Shown: piece after piece, positions 5,038 to 5,279 of the stretch
Layout of the letters: each line of letters starts with the position of its first letter
How positions within the stretch are numbered: the stretch's first letter is position 1
Assembly (NCBI GenBank): GCA_027296185.1
Contig: JAPUJL010000136.1
Coordinates: forward strand, 1-5,279
DNA length: 5,279 nt
Reading direction: 5' to 3'
DNA from: SAR324 cluster bacterium
Lineage (GTDB): Bacteria; SAR324; JACQKK01
Made by a program: the position numbers and the translations under genes
Notes under the pieces: generated by a model
What the model was told of the DNA's origin: nothing
Seen by the model: the letters and a program-made list of their open reading frames with translations, nothing else
Database searches by the model: none

Positions 5038-5279
5038 ATGTCAGCCGAAGAACTTGACGAGCGAGTCAAGGAGATACTCTCCGCGGTAGTCGCCAATTAC
5101 ATCCGCACGGCGGAACCGGTGGGTTCCCGCGCGCTGTCCAAGGTGCTCGAGGTCAGCCTGTCGCCGGCCACCATCCGCAATACCATGGCGGATCTGTCGG
5201 ATTTGGGCTTTCTGGAGCAACCCCATACCTCGGCGGGCCGGGTGCCCACCGACAAGGCCTACCGCTTCTACGTGGATTC
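5038..5279 (+). CDS. hrcA: Heat-inducible transcriptional repressor HrcA, N-terminal part
   Basis: HrcA is the cytoplasmic repressor that binds CIRCE and controls chaperone genes; its activity depends on GroEL in the systems studied. The first 80 residues are visible and the gene continues past the right edge. They form the winged-helix DNA-binding domain with strong family matches: [19 protein letters not shown] (17-35), [20 protein letters not shown] (41-60, covering the recognition helix) and [20 protein letters not shown] (61-80). The ATG at 5038 begins [14 protein letters not shown], the expected start for the family, and there is no in-frame ATG in the leader. The ribosome site is weak (GGGACGAG just upstream). 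A perfect CIRCE 82 bases upstream confirms the identity. It is divergent from the transporter cluster and probably unrelated to it in function. Confidence 0.97.
   Translation, partial: MSAEELDERVKEILSAVVANYIRTAEPVGSRALSKVLEVSLSPATIRNTMADLSDLGFLEQPHTSAGRVPTDKAYRFYVD

Overview
The window is GC-rich bacterial DNA (clearly above 60 % G+C by eye). It has proteobacterial-style features: a tripartite TRAP transporter with a twin-arginine binding protein, and an HrcA/CIRCE heat-shock control unit behind a TTGACA promoter. The HrcA N-terminus ([21 protein letters not shown]) looks to me more delta-proteobacterial than gamma-proteobacterial. That is an impression from memory, and the species cannot be named from this window.

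Layout. Positions 1-4497 hold five genes, all on the minus strand, so transcription runs right to left: dctP-type binding protein (4497-3337), dctQ-type small permease (3114-2602), dctM-type large permease (2605-1295, overlapping dctQ by ATGA), hydroxypyruvate isomerase hyi (1113-331), and the start of a tartronate semialdehyde reductase glxR (287 to beyond position 1). About 540 bases of divergent intergenic DNA (4498-5037) follow. Its right end carries a TTGACA promoter and a perfect 27-bp CIRCE operator. These drive hrcA, whose first 80 codons run off the right edge.

How the genes fit together. Hyi interconverts hydroxypyruvate and tartronate semialdehyde, and GlxR reduces tartronate semialdehyde to glycerate. 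A TRAP transporter just upstream on the same strand, with a binding protein resembling the 2-oxo-acid (TakP/lactate) type, suggests an uptake-and-catabolism module for a small oxo- or hydroxy-carboxylate such as hydroxypyruvate, glyoxylate or a relative. Substrate and regulation are inference. No transcription factor for this cluster and no glyoxylate carboligase lie in the window.

The noncoding DNA holds hairpins without U-tracts between dctP and dctQ, a plausible second promoter before hyi, a candidate promoter for the whole cluster near 4656-4629, and a second hairpin in the hrcA leader. I see no mobile element, CRISPR array, tRNA or rRNA. I did not find a wholly new system. The most interesting points are the transporter-to-isomerase linkage, the changed ligand-site residues of the binding protein, and its combined Tat/lipobox signal.
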